A DNA stretch of 64,000 nucleotides. Origin: Gigaspora rosea (Eukaryota > Glomeromycota > Glomeromycetes > Diversisporales > Gigasporaceae). The position numbers and the translations under genes were made by a program. The notes beneath the pieces are model-generated. The model searched no databases and was not told where the DNA came from. It saw only the letters and a program-made list of their open reading frames with translations. The DNA lies in contig QKWP01000700.1 of NCBI GenBank assembly GCA_003550325.1, positions 64,745 to 128,744 on the forward strand, in the 5' to 3' direction. Positions 1-11,991 of the stretch are shown one piece after another. Each line of letters opens with the position of its first letter. Position 1 is the stretch's first letter.

Positions 1-95
1 CCAATTCCCTCCCAAGAAAGAAGAATAAAATATAAAAAAATTCCAAGCTTTTGAAAAGCATAATCTAAAAAAAAAAACATCCAACTTTTATAAAA

Positions 96-248
96 ATGAA
101 TCCAATTTCTGTCTCCTCTGTTACTGAAAAGCCTGATGGTGACGCTGTTAATCAATGTTCTATAATGTATACCGTCTCTGGGCCCGGTGCCCCTGTTACT
201 GAAGACCCCTATGGTGGAGCTGCCGTTAACCAATGCTCCATTATGTAA
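96..248 (+). CDS. 50-aa CaaX-box peptide with duplicated C-terminal unit (pheromone-precursor-like?)
   Basis: An ORF of 50 codons starts at the ATG at 96, behind an A-rich leader (A11 run just upstream), and stops at TAA 246-248. The protein ends in Cys-Ser-Ile-Met, a C-terminal CaaX box whose final Met fits farnesylation. The tail is duplicated. Residues 9-24 (VTEKPDGDAVNQCSIM) and 34-50 (VTEDPYGGAAVNQCSIM) are two versions of one unit, and the TAA after the second unit corresponds to TAT (Tyr) after the first. Base composition is richer in G+C than the flanking DNA. Small size, no transmembrane segment and a terminal CaaX are the hallmarks of fungal lipopeptide mating-pheromone precursors, but small prenylated proteins of other roles look the same. 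There is no homology evidence here. An upstream exon outside the window cannot be excluded. The ORF itself is clear; the function is inferred. Confidence 0.55.
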   Translation: MNPISVSSVTEKPDGDAVNQCSIMYTVSGPGAPVTEDPYGGAAVNQCSIM

Positions 249-274
249 CTTAACGTTCGAGATCCTTTCACCCA

Positions 275-395
275 AATATGCTCGCTATACAAGATTTTAT
301 ATATTCCCTCCGCACCTATGGGTTATGTTCGCTATAGAAGATCTCATATATCTCTCCTCACTCTGGGTTATGTTCGTTTAACAAAGATCTCTGGG
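275..395. repeat. Short tandem repeat, about 45-bp unit
   Basis: About two and a half imperfect units, each containing TATGTTCGCTATAGAAGATC and a CTGGG end, lie directly downstream of the CaaX ORF and may be part of its 3' UTR. Confidence 0.45.
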
Positions 396-1390
396 TTTTC
401 TTTCATAATTGTTTAGTTTAATTTTATCGTTCTTTATTTTTACTTTAATAATTAGTCAAACTTTTTGTATTCATTTTTGTATTTTTTTTATTTATTTTTA
501 ATGACCTTACTTAATTTTTGGTTGGAGTATTTCTCTTTTTTTTTTGGTTCCTAGATTATGTAATTTAAAAGTTTGGGAATTTTCATAGTTATAGTCTTAC
601 CTTTTTTTTTAACGTTTTCGATGAATTATTTTTTGTATTCTCTCCGGTAGATTATATTTAAATGTTCATTGATCGGTTTTTTTTTTTTTAACGTTTAATA
701 AAAAGCAAGTTCTATGCTATGAATAACAAATATTGCGTGCCAGATCTTGTTTGAGTTAATGTTCAAGTGTGTAATATACTTTTACGAAATGTGAGAATGA
801 CCATATGAGTGTTGCAGCTGGAAATTAAGTTTTCATAGTGGTGAACCTAGCCCCTGAAAAATAATGATATTAATAATCAGTGTGATTTGTAAATATACAC
901 ACAATTCTTCCAAGTTTTTGCTTATATATATCTTAGTATTACCAGGGCCCCTGAATACGAAAAACCTTTGTCGTGTCGTTGAAAAGTCTAGTTGCATGAA
1001 TTTCCTTTTTTGATACCAATTTCGTTTGACTGTTGATATATCGATAAGCATAGCGGGCTTTCATTGTGATTGGCAGATCATCTGTGATATAGTAAAAATT
1101 TTATTTGTTAATCGAAATTAATCGAAATACTCAAATCGTCACGAATAAAAACTCATAACCTCATATATACATATAAATAACTAACTATATTATTTGTAAC
1201 GAAATTAATACCAACAGTAGTCTTTACGATGAAATCTCGTTAATCTTAAATCTAAATCTATAATATATCATAGATAAAATTCTGATAAGCCAAAATTTAT
1301 TAAAACTAATCCTAACATACTACGAATCAAAAAGAAAAAAATAAACCAAAAACGAACCAAAAAATGGCTAATAAAACAAACTCAAAAGTA
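396..1390. other. AT-rich intergenic DNA, no gene seen
   Basis: T-rich then mixed AT-rich DNA. A 72-codon minus-strand ORF at 833-1051 has no recognisable motif and I treat it as chance. Confidence 0.5.
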
Positions 1391-1398
1391 CTCGTTCC

Positions 1399-2128
1399 TA
1401 TAGATGCTGGTGTAATTAAATGATTTCACCATTTCACCAATCACCAATCGGCAATGGTGTAACTGGTGTAACTGGTGAATTGGTGTAATTGGTGTAATTG
1501 CTGAATTGGTGAATTGGTGAATTGGTGAAACGGTGAATTGGTGAATTGGTGAACTGATGAGATGGTGGAATGGTGAAACGGCAGAATGGTGAAATGGTAA
1601 ATTTCCAAAGTCCGGAATTATTTCAGTCTGGAATTCGGACTGTATTTCTCTTCAAAAGTTAGGTTTTTGTTCAAATTTTTACATTTTATGTTTTTACAAG
1701 AACACTTAGAGATCAAAACTGTTAACTGTTTAAGTTGAATTTAGATGCTAAATGCACAATATAAAAATAAATTTTGTAAAGTGACAGAAGCAAGTAACTT
1801 TACTTTAATTTTATTTTAACCAACCAAATTTGTCGATCTCGTTGAAATAAATGAAAGAAAAGGTGCTTTTTTAGAAGACAATCAATTCAACAATTCACTA
1901 ATTCAAAATTCACCAATTCACCATTTCACAATTTCACCATTTTCACCAATTCACCATTTCACCAATTCACCAATTCACTAATTTACTATTTTACCAATTT
2001 TACTAATTTCACCAATTTCACTATTTCACCAATTTTACCACTTCACCAAAATTTTATTTTGGTGTAATTTTGGTGAAACTATTTCACATTTCACTTGGTG
2101 AAATGGTTTAATTTCACCAGCATCTTTA
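1399..2128. mobile_element. Nonautonomous hAT-type element, GGTGAATT family, copy 1
   Basis: Terminal inverted repeats read TATAGATGCTGGTGTAATTA on the left and TAAAGATGCTGGTGAAATTA as the reverse complement of the right end. Both halves are filled with tandem GGTGAATT/GGTGAAAT motifs (1415-1600) or their complement (1885-2110). The non-repetitive core around 1610-1735 matches the core of the copy at 58893-59478 in opposite orientation, and this copy has about 150 bp extra after the core. Flanks CTCGTTCC and ACTGTTCC agree at only part of 8 bases, so the target duplication has decayed. There is no coding capacity. Confidence 0.8.
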
Positions 2129-2136
2129 ACTGTTCC

Positions 2137-2480
2137 AATATCAAACTGATTAATTTCATTTAATAATCGTTATACAGTTACAGTACCTCATTAAGTTTTA
2201 ACTATTATTATTAAATCTATGAACCTTATAATTCTCAACTTCATATTATTGGCCTATATTATAGTCAGATTTTATATTAGTTTGGATTACAAAAAATAAG
2301 TTCAAAAATAAAAGACAGCTTAAATTGCCAAGTTTTGTTAACTAATTGTAACTATAAGCTAAACTTAAATGTTCAATCATAAATTTTCAGAATAGTATTA
2401 TTGAGACCAAATATACAAAGATATCTAAAACTTATTTAGTCTTGTAAGTTTATCAAAAATAAGAAAAAGGCACCTTTATG
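2137..2480. other. AT-rich intergenic DNA
   Basis: No ORF or structured repeat was recognised between the hAT element and the integrase relic. Confidence 0.4.
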
Positions 2481-2489
2481 CCCTATTAA

Positions 2490-3300
2490 AGTAAAAAGAG
2501 CCTTTTAATGAATAAGAATAGATTTAGAGGATCCTCCCTATAATGGCACAAAATCATCACTATATTATTGTTACAACTGACTATCTTACTCAATAGTTAA
2601 AAGCAAAAGCCATACTAGATGCAAATGCAGAAACCTTAGACAAGTTTATTATTGAGGAAATTGTTTATAAATATAGAGTACCCAAAATAATACTTTTTGA
2701 TAATAGAAAGAATTTTATTAATAAAGTTGTTAGAATATTGTATAAAAATTTTCTAATAGAATTTTTTATCAGACCAATAAAATAGTAAAAAGTTAAATTG
2801 AACACTTTGTACCTCTCTTGCTAAAGTAACAAATAAAATAAAAACTAGAATATGCATATACTTATAGTATTATTTACATATATAACTAAGTATCATACAA
2901 CTATAAAATATATGTTTTTTTAATTTATATATAGACAACAAGCTATTCTTTCTATTGAAAACTACTATTCTTGTAAAATAATTAGAGTTAGATAAAGACG
3001 TATTACTAAAAGATAAGAGTTAATCAAAGAATTATCTTATTAGTATAATAAAGCTTATAAAAATACTAAAAGAAACAAAAAGTTAGATTAATTTCAGAAT
3101 TCAACCAGAAAAGTTTAAAATTGAAAATAAAGTTTGAATATAAAAAAAAGAACATTTAAGCTTTCCAATTAGCAAAATTTTAAAAAGAAAATTTGATCTT
3201 TTATTATCAAAAATAAATTAAATAATAAAGCTTATAAACTTTGTACAATAAAGAAAAACATTATTTAAATATTATAATAGTAATGATTTTGTTAAATATT
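2490..3300 (+). pseudogene. Ty3/gypsy integrase relic
   Basis: Conceptual translation with several stops and shifts recovers the integrase core of a Ty3-type retrotransposon. Around 2545-2600 reads YIIVTTDYLTQ, with the first catalytic Asp. It is followed by an ILDANAETLDKFIIEEIV block and then PKIILFDNRKNFINK, which has the second Asp. Near 2800-2850, in a shifted frame, TSLAKVTNK matches the segment after the third catalytic position. From 2940 RQQAILSIENYY and later pieces match the integrase C-terminal region. No LTRs were seen. It is much more decayed than the Ty3 element at 25-44 kb and is clearly non-functional. Confidence 0.75.
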
Positions 3301-4110
3301 ACAAGAGACAAAATAGCAACCAATAATTGATATTGAAAATTAGAATTTTTGGTTAAAATAATATGAAGCACAACTCCTTAATTTACTTTGTACAACAATT
3401 TTTTATAAATATTAATCCAAAATTATTTTTTTCTAAAATTTAAAAATTTTAAAACCACTTTATTAAAATTTTCTTGCCTTTAAATACTAAAAAGAACCAG
3501 AATAAAAACTACTATATTATGCCCAAACCTTGACTGCTTTTATAGAATTAATTATATATTAAAGATAGAGTAAATATAGATTATTTTAATAGTGATTATG
3601 TTGTAATTATATGATTAACCAATCAGAATTGTAAACCACATAGATTCAACCAATCAGAATTGATAATTTTTGTACAACCTAAAGAAATTTGGGTTACCTA
3701 AGTTTTTTACCAATATATGAAAAAAGATTTTTTAAATAATATAGTATTTAAAATTTTACTATGACAAATATAAAACTTCAATTATAAGCCACAAAATTTT
3801 GGAGAATATTGGCTATAATTCTAAAAAGTTTTATTAGACATATGTTTGCTTTTAATATAGAATTTTGCTGTACCATATAAATTGATTTATATTCACTTTA
3901 TCCTTAAAATTAGCATCTCTTGTTACAAAATCATAGCTTTATTATTACTAAAAATCAAGTTGTAAAATAAATAGAAGATATTATTGATAATTATTTATTT
4001 GAACTAGAACTTAATAATCTTAATCACTACAAAATAAAAGTTTTTTAAAAAACTAAACCAATTAACGAATTAGATATAAATACAAATATTATAAAACAAA
4101 GTACAGTTAT
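3301..4110. other. AT-rich intergenic DNA
   Basis: No gene found. The phrase AACCAATCAGAATTG occurs twice (about 3618 and 3649), forming two CCAAT-type boxes without an ORF they could serve. Confidence 0.4.
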
Positions 4111-4114
4111 ACTT

Positions 4115-4400
4115 TCATATAATTACCCAATTTACTTAGCATATACATAGTAATAAAATTATTTTGGGTTTTGGAACCTGAAATTATAATTTGTTCACAA
4201 AATTGTTTTTGACCTATTTTACTTAAAACCTAAAATTTTTTGATACTTTTTTTGAATAGACAAAATTATAAGAAATATAAATATATAAATTTTATTTGTT
4301 CTTCTTTATAAAAAAATTCTAAGTTTTTTTAAAAACCTGAAATAGTCATTTTTTAAAAATCAATTTTGGTGCCATGTATAATCTAGTACCTTTAGTAATT
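4115..4400. repeat. Dispersed repeat, inverted relative to 11444-11700
   Basis: This segment matches the reverse complement of about 11444-11700 over most of its length; shared phrases include TTTTTGACCTATTTTACTT and TTGATACTTTTTTTG. It is probably a decayed nonautonomous DNA element. The ends were not resolved. Confidence 0.55.
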
Positions 4401-4419
4401 ATATAAAGGTGTAATTGTA

Positions 4420-5400
4420 TATGTTTAGAATGCTGCATATAAATAAATGTACTATTCACTATCATGTTTAGAATATTGCGTATAAATAAATGGGAGCAGG
4501 TCAAAATCCTGACAAACAGAATCCCAACAGGTCATAATCCCGACAAAAAAATCCCGACAATAAAAATCCCGAAAATCCCGACAACAAAAAAATCATTAAA
4601 TTTATTTAAGTTAGGTTAGGGTTAGGTAAATGCCTAGGATAGGGTTAGGGTGAGCGCCTGGGCTAGGGTTTGGTTTATAGTAAAGTTGCTCAAGGAAAGC
4701 TTTTTTTGATTGTCGGGATTTTTGATTGTCAGAATTTTTTTGTCGGAATTATGACCTGTCGGGATTTTGTTTGTCAGGATTTTGACCCAAATCCTAAATA
4801 AATATATTCAATCTGAATTATTTGTTTACTTACCTGTTACGTGCCTCAAAACGACTTGCAAAAATTTACCGCTTATAGATTTAGTAATTTTATTTTTTTT
4901 TATAAGTTCTTAGAGTAAATTTTGACATTTTACTTTCTTTATAAATTTTTAAAGTAAATTTTGAATTACCATACCATAAACATTTTTCTCACGTAATTTA
5001 TTTTACCTTTTTATCTTGAAACAAATTTTATTTTTCTTTGATATAAATCATATACTATCACATTTAGAATACTGCATATAAATAAATGTACATTTCACTG
5101 TTGCGTTTACAATACTGTGTATAAATAAATATATTCAATCTGAATTATTTGTTTACTTACCTGTTATGCACCTCAAAACGACTTGCCAAAATTACCGCTT
5201 ATAAATTCAGTTGATAATTTTACTTTCCTTTATAAGTTCTTAGAGTAAATTTTAACATTTTACTTTCCTTTATAAGTTCTTAGAATAAATTTTGACATAA
5301 AGTTGACAGATATTGTTTAATATATCAGATATAGATGTTTAATAATAGAATTACCATACTGTAATATTTTTCTCACGCGATTTAACGTTTGATAAATCTA
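4420..5400. repeat. Tandem duplication, about 327-bp unit
   Basis: Two copies of one segment sit head to tail. Shared phrases include CTGCATATAAATAAATGTAC, ATATTCAATCTGAATTATTT and CCTCAAAACGACTTGC. Downstream of the insertion at 4492-4794 the offset between copies is 327 bp. Upstream of it the offset is about 640 bp, which equals 327 plus the insertion with its 9-bp duplication. The second copy is therefore the empty site. Confidence 0.75.
4492..4794. mobile_element. MULE-like MITE with 9-bp target duplication
   Basis: A 303-bp element has inverted ends of about 100 bp that share GGTCAAAATCCTGACAAACA. The ends are filled with AATCCCGACA repeats. It is flanked on both sides by TAAATAAAT (4483-4491 and 4795-4803). 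The paralogous tandem copy near 5125 has a single TAAATAAAT and no insert. Nine-base duplications with long TIRs are typical of Mutator-like elements. The centre contains GTTAGGGTTAGG, which resembles a telomere repeat but is internal. Confidence 0.8.
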
Positions 5401-5599
5401 AGAACTAAAAGAATATACTTGTCCTTATTACATAAATATGGATATGAATCTTCTGAATATCAAAAAAGATTACAGCATGAACACCAACAAAATTGTTGCC
5501 AGCAAAAGAAAAAAAGCTTGCTAATAATAGAAATCTAACACTTGCTCACTACTTGCTTCTATTTCAGAATCTAAAGAGCCTAATGTAGTTGTTTCTTTA

Positions 5600-8585
5600 A
5601 TAAATTCCTTATCACAAATTCTAAAAGCATGTGTCTATCTATGGAATTTATGCGGCATAGACTGCCACTTTCTAGGTAGCATGAACCAAAAATGTTGTTA
5701 TTGTATTGCCCTTATATAGCTAGATAAAAGAGTAAATCAATCAAAAAAATTACTAGTTTTTTCTACTTGCTGTAAAAAGGCAAAGTTATTTTCTCCATTT
5801 TAATGAACTACCATATCCTCTCAATAAACTTCTAACTGGAACTAGCCAACGTGCACGTTCTTTTTCAAAACAATATTCGAATATATAATTCTGCTTTATC
5901 TTTCACATCTATAGAGTCAAATATTGACAATCAAATTACAGGCACTAATGGTGTCTATATGTTTCGTATTCATGGAGAAATGTATTATAAAATAGGCACC
6001 CTTTCTCCTGAATCTAAAAGCCAGCCCCAATTTGCTCAAATATATCTATGACACCGATCATGAATTACCATATGTGGTCGAAATTAAGCTACCTTTTTTG
6101 GCCAAAAAATTACACGAAAAATCGTAAAGTAGCTTATTTTCGAAATATAGCATTTTTGAAAAAATTGGAAAACATACTAATAAAAAGTTATCCAAATGAC
6201 ACCAAATTTTTACTGTAGGTGTATTTTAATGCACTAAACAACTTTATTTAATCAATTTTTGAGGTTACTTGGTAAAAAAAGTTTTATATGTAGCAACTGC
6301 TAACGAATTTTTAAGATTTTTAAAAAAAATCAGTGGGGTAGCTTATTTTAGGTAGTAGCTTATTTTCGGATATATACGGTACAGAATATGATGAATATCA
6401 TGCCCGGTCTTAATTCTATTATCCTTAGTAAACTTCAACAGATACTGCATGATATTAATCTGTATGCTAATATATTTCTTCAAGCTGGAAATTTGCTAAA
6501 TTGTGACTCGTTACTAAATCTAAAATTAATAATTACAGATAATAGAACAAAAGACCCTTGCCGTTATAATACTCCAAAAGCATCTAAAATCGCAGTTATT
6601 ATGGTAGAAGATGAACAAGAAGTAGAATCACCAAATCGAGATATCTTATTATAATCACATGGTAGGGAACTACAAAGAATATCGGAATTGCATCCTGCAT
6701 ATCAATCACTTCATTACATTTTTATATTTCCCAGAGGCGAAGATGGTTAATATCCTAATATTTCTATAAATAATATTACCTCACATGAAGAAATATTAGA
6801 ATCTAATGATAAAGATCAAGTTAATGAACTAGATAAATGTGTTACACTGATGAATTATCTTGCCTACAGGCTTCAAGTTGGTTGTCCTAAAGAATCATTA
6901 ACTTTGCATTGGTATAGGTAGCTTTTTCAACAATGGATTGTCAATATGTACGCTATAATGGAATATGCACATCTTAACTATCTAAGATATAACCAGACAC
7001 AACTACGTGCTGAATTATATATTGAACTTCAAGACACAATACATTCCGGAGATAGTTCAATGAATATAGGACAACAAATTATATTACCTTCAAGTTTTAT
7101 AGATAGCCCTCACCAAATGCATAAGCTATACCAAGATACAATGGCAATTGTATGAGCAGCAGGAAAACCTGACCTATTCATTACAGTAACTTGCAATTCT
7201 AACTGGCCTAAGGTTAAAAATACACTTTTTTCGGGACAAATGGCATCAGACCATCCTAATCTAATTAGTTGTGTTTTTAATATTGAAATTAAAAGTACTA
7301 CTAAATAATATTTTAAAGAAAAAATTTTTGGATCAGTAGCAGGCTATGTTTACACAATAGAATTTCAAAAACATGGCCTGCCACATGCTCATATTCTTCT
7401 TATTCTTGCACAAGAATACAAGCCCCAAACTGTTGATGACTATGATACAATTGTATTTTCTAAAATTTCTAATAAAGATAATGACCCTGATCTGTTTACT
7501 ACGGTCCAACGGTCAATGATTCATGGACTATGTGGTCCATTTATGCCAAATGCTCTGTGTATGAAAGATTAAAAATGCTCAAAAAGATATCTATAAAACT
7601 TTCAGAAGAGTACTATAGAGGATAAAAATGGTTATTCCATATGTAGATGTAGAAATAATAGTATTACTATAAAAGTAAAAGGATTTCAATTGGACAATCA
7701 TTGGGTGGTACCATATAACCCTTATCTTACAGTCAAATACGATTGTCACATTAATGTTGAAATCTGTTTGTCAATTACTACTATAAAATACCTTTTTAAA
7801 TACATATATAAGGAGTATGATTATACAACTCTAGAAATTGGAAACAGTATAAAATCAAGTGAATGATAAAATATGGTATGACTTTACCTTAATGTGCGTT
7901 ATGTTTTAGCATCGGAAGCTTTGTAAAGAATATTTCACTATCATTTGCATAACAAAAAACCTGACATTATGCAATTACATATTCACCTTCTAAGTAAATA
8001 TAGAGTAGTGTTTAAAGATGATGAAGCTTTAGAAGATATAATCTGACATGCTGCTATAGAAAAACAACTCCTACGGCATGTTATCAAGCAAATATAATGT
8101 ATCCAGAAGCAAAAAAACTTACTTATAGTGATTTTCTATCTAAATGGACCTATGATACACAAACAAAAAAATGGAAACCAAGAAAGTGAGAATATACTAT
8201 TGGCCATATATATTTTGTTCATCCTGCAGCAGGTGAACGGTATTACTTGCGAATGCTACTCAATATAGTTGTTAATGCAACTTCCTTTGAAGATATTCGC
8301 ACAGTTGAATAGAATTTTCTGTTCTTCTTTTAAAAAGGCCTATATTGCTCTAAACCTATTGCAAGAGGATACATACGATCAGTGGCACAATTATGCAATT
8401 TATTTGCTATACTCTTTATATTTTGTGATCCATTGAGGTCTGAAACACTTTGGAAAAAGCATATTAATGCTCTCAGTAATGATATACCTTTTCAAGCCTA
8501 CCATAATACTGGAAATATGGACTTAAGCTTACAAATACTGACATACATAATAGAGCACTTCTTTATTTGCAATCTATCTTAGGCA
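5600..8585 (+). pseudogene. Helitron Rep (HUH nuclease) region, decayed
   Basis: This is the N-terminal half of a Helitron RepHel protein, broken by many stops and shifts. 5851-6060 encodes an IRIYNSALSFTSIESNID / FRIHGEMYYKIG block. It continues after the inserted MITE with IMPGLNSIILSKLQQIL (6397-6450). The Helitron N-terminal domain follows at 6946-7155 (LNYLRYNQTQLRAELY, IILPSSFIDSP). The HUH motif GLPHAHILLIL lies at 7375-7407, and the tyrosine region YLFKYIYKEYD at about 7790-7822. The replication-initiator chemistry of Helitrons needs the two His and the Tyr residues, which survive as codons, but stops at 7153, 7570 and elsewhere make the gene inactive. It is continuous with the helicase half downstream. 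Confidence 0.85.
6068..6379. mobile_element. Tc1/mariner-type MITE inserted in the Helitron ORF
   Basis: A 312-bp insertion is bounded by TA on both sides (6066-6067 and 6380-6381). The ends are inverted: CCATATGTGGTCGAAATTAA on the left and CCGTATATATCCGAAAATAA on the right, followed by AGCTAC. GTAGCTTATTTTCG recurs inside. Removing the element with one TA puts the Helitron reading frame back together across the site (D-H-E-L-Q-N), which is strong evidence for the exact boundaries. Confidence 0.85.
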
Positions 8586-10230
8586 AACACAGGAGACATC
8601 TTGAGGAATTTCCACATATGCCCGTTTCGATTGCTTTTTCGAATAATAAATATGACAACCAACTAATTAGAAAAGAACAACAGTATAACATTGAAGAACT
8701 TATAGCAATCATTGAAAATAATCTTTTACTTTTGAATATAAATCAGCGAGTCATTTTTGATGAAGTCATTGGAGCTGTAAAAACTCAAACACCTTCAATC
8801 TTTTTTGTAGATGGCCCAGATGAATCTGGAAAAACATTTCTTTATAAGTAAAAAATAATTTATCATCATATTATAGTATCGAAATTGCTACAATCAACAA
8901 ACTTCTTTTATTTTATAAAAATAAATAATGAATTTTATTATTAGTGATAATTATAAAATTACTTATTTAAATAGAATTCTGCTTGTACATGTTCGTTTAA
9001 AAGGATATATTGCTTTTGCTATAGCCTTTTCGGGTATTGCTGCTCTTCTTTTATTAGGTGGCAGAACTGCTCACTCTAGCTTCAAAATTCTTTTTAACCT
9101 ATATAAAGACTCTACCTGTTTAATAATTCATGGTTCTGAATTAGCTGTGCTTTTGCAAAGTGCATGTCTCATTTTCTGGGATGAGGCCCCAATAGCACAT
9201 CGACACACAATTGAGGCAGTAGATAGAACTTTACGAGACATTATGAAAACTGTAGATCAATCACTAGAGAATAAGCTATTTGGAAGCAAAACTGTAGTAT
9301 TTAAAGATGATTTTTACCAAATCCTTCCTGTGGTAGTTATAGGTGGCTGAGAAGAAATTGCAGGATCTTGCTTGCACAGATTGCATCTGTGGCAACATGT
9401 CAAAATAATGCTATTGAAAATTAATATGTGCCTTTTTGTATTACAAATAAATCAGATTTGCAGAGCAAGAAGACTTTACTAATGGCTACTTAAAGTCGAA
9501 GAAGATCGTATTCCCACTGTTACTGGAACAGAAGGTGATACTATTCAACTTCTTCAAACTATTATTTTGCTATCCCAAGATATAAATGATTTGATCCATT
9601 TTATTTATTCTAGCTTCTCTGCAGATTCGGATCCTCAGTACTTAGTTGAGCATGCAATACTTGCTTCAAAAAATGAACATATTAATGCTATTAATACTGC
9701 AATTATAAACAAATTTCCCGGAGAGGCAGTAGAATATCTTAGTGCAAACACAATTAAAAGCCAAACAGGCTCAGAGACTGCTCAGAGCACTAGTATCCAA
9801 TAGAATTTCTCAACTCTCTTACTATCAGAGGCTTTTCTCCTTATAAACTAAATTTAAAAATAGGATTTCTAATTATACTATTACGAAACATTTATCCATC
9901 CGATGATCTTTGTAATGGAACCAGGCTAACTTGTCATTCTTTTCAAAATCATATTATTGAAGCAGAGATTATTATCAGAAAACATGCTGGAGCCCATGCC
10001 TTTCTTCCTCACATTATCTTATCGCCCTTAAACGTTAGTCTGCTTTTTATCTTTAAGCGTCAACATCCCAATACAACCTGCTTTCGTGATAACTATTAAT
10101 AAATCTCAAGGACAAACCTTAAATTGGGTCAGTTTGTATCTTTCAACTCCTGTTTTCTCTCATGGACAATTGTATGTTGCTCTTTCAAGAGTAACTTTAA
10201 AAAGAATTTAAAGACTCTTATTATTAAAAG
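8586..10230 (+). pseudogene. Helitron Pif1-like helicase region, decayed
   Basis: This is the C-terminal SF1 helicase half of the Helitron. Motif I is altered: GPDESGKTFLY at about 8814-8846, where GPGGTGKT is usual, so the first glycines of the P-loop are lost. The next blocks are FSGIAALLLLGGRTAHSSF (about 9030-9085), Walker B LIFWDEAP (about 9166-9190) and FKDDFYQILPVV (about 9301-9336). Then come LVEHAILASKNEHINAIN (9640 on) and the motif VI region [10 protein letters not shown] and [13 protein letters not shown] (10090-10195). Several frames are needed, with stops between blocks. No clear 3' hairpin with a CTRR end was identified, so the Helitron termini are undefined. Confidence 0.85.
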
Positions 10231-10239
10231 GCAAAAATG

Positions 10240-10755
10240 AATACAAATTGTCTTGATCACATACATAATATCATGTACTCTGAGATCTTTCAATAAATTA
10301 AAGCAAAATTGTTTCTTGCCTTTTTGCTTACTATTTTTTAAATTGCGAAAAATATAACTGAACACTTCTAATTTACTGAATTCAAATGCCAATTAGGAAT
10401 CCAGGCTTAAAAAAACTTTTACCTCACATTAATTTTTTTAATATTAAAAAAAAAAGCATTTTTGATATATAACAAAAAATGTATATTTAAAAAAGCTTTG
10501 TCGACTGCAAAGATCATCAATACTAGAAATAGGTCAAGTATATTTTCACCATGCTAACTTTGTACTCTGTAATACAACATATATGGCATAGTACGCAGAA
10601 TCAGTATATGCTAGAGCTACAGAAATTTATGCAAGATCCAAAATAATTTTTGATGAATTTTTTTGCTAATATATGGCTGAAATTTCAAAATCTAACCAAA
10701 AATTATTCTAAAAAAGCCAAAATACCAAGGCTCTTGTATAAGTTTTTTGTGGTTT
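10240..10755. other. AT-rich intergenic DNA
   Basis: Probably contains the unlocated 3' end of the Helitron. No gene seen. Confidence 0.35.
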
Positions 10756-11151
10756 TGGCTTAATATACAGTAGCCTACTATATTATTGTGAACACTTTTT
10801 AAAAATTTATACAGAGCTAAATATATAAGATATTAAGCTAAAAATTAAAGTATAAATTCCTTAAATCTATACTTTTTAAATAAAAAAAATTTTATGCTAC
10901 AGTTTTTAAAATAATTAAATTTAAGTAAAATTTTAGATTTTTATATTTGACCAGTTTTTATTGTTGTACAAAATTAATTAAAAAAATAACTGCATAGTAA
11001 AAATTAATTTTTTATTAAGCTAATTGAATTTTAAAAATAAGCAAAAATTATTTATCATAACAAATTACATATAATTTCAAAATTTTTTAAAATTTTATAA
11101 AAATTTAAGATAGTTATTATTTCTAAACAAAATTATATCAATTACCAAATA

Positions 11152-11443
11152 TAGAGGTCGTCAAAGCTATGTACCCACATGATATTTTCGTATAAATCAA
11201 CCAAACGGAGTTGCAAAATTTTGTTTAAAAGAGAAGACTGAAGAAGTCAAAAAACCAAATAATGAAGAATGTAAAAACGGCATTCTAAACCTATCTTGGG
11301 CCATTAATAAAAAATGTCGGGAAGGTAATTTTACCTATATTTTTTTTAGCCCTAACCCTGACTCTAATACCAAATAGTCTCTAATACAAATTTTATCTAA
11401 ATTTTCAAAAAATCACGTGGGTATATGGCTTTAGCCATCTCTA
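11152..11443. mobile_element. TIR element, hAT-like ends
   Basis: Left end TAGAGGTCGTCAAAGCTATG and reverse-complemented right end TAGAGATGGCTAAAGCCATA are homologous inverted repeats that run on into ACCCACRTGAT. No matching 8-bp flanks were found. Confidence 0.6.
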
Positions 11444-11700
11444 GTGATGCCATGAAATTAATTTTTGAAAAAGGCCTATTCGTCTTCATTAGAGAAAATT
11501 AAAATTTTTTATAAGAAAGAGCAAATAAAATTTATAGATATGTTCTTTATAATTTTGTTTATACAAAAAAAGTATCAAATAATTTTGCCTTTCAAGTAAA
11601 ATAGGTCAAAACAACTTCATCTTCAAATTTTAATTTTGGGTTTTAGAATCCAAAACAATTTCATCCTAATGTATAGCTATCCCCAAATATAGTAATTTTA
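11444..11700. repeat. Dispersed repeat, inverted copy of 4115-4400
   Basis: Reverse complement matches 4115-4400; see that entry. It abuts the element at 11152-11443. Confidence 0.55.
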
Positions 11701-11844
11701 TTACTATATATAGTAATTAACAAATTTTTTTAAAAAATTATAAAATTTTAAAGATATGTGCAATTTGTTATACTAAATAATTTTATTTAAAAAAATTGCT
11801 AGTTTATTAATAAAAAATTTAAGTTCAATCTATTACTATATTTA

Positions 11845-11991
11845 GAGGTCGGCTAAAGCGGAGTGAAATTTGGTTAGGGTTAGGGTTACCTTTTTGATGC
11901 AATTATTGTTAGAAGGTTATATAGGTATCAATAATGTAATTTATGCAGTGTGTAGATCATATATTGAATTAACTCCGCTTTAGTCGACCTC
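11845..11991. mobile_element. hAT-type MITE, exact 8-bp target duplication
   Basis: Ends are GAGGTCGGCTAAAGCGGAGT on the left and GAGGTCGACTAAAGCGGAGT as the complement of the right. TATATTTA flanks both sides (11837-11844 and 11992-11999). The element is 147 bp and carries GGTTAGGGTTAGGG internally. Confidence 0.8.

Noticed and set aside
1415-2110. CRISPR-like or simple minisatellite array
   Set aside because: Units are 8-14 bp without spacers of constant length, and TIRs plus the inverted sister copy identify a hAT-type element.
4605-4640. Telomere-like GTTAGGGTTAGG (also near 11875 and 24905)
   Set aside because: Always a few units inside MITEs or intergenic DNA, not at an end and not a long array.
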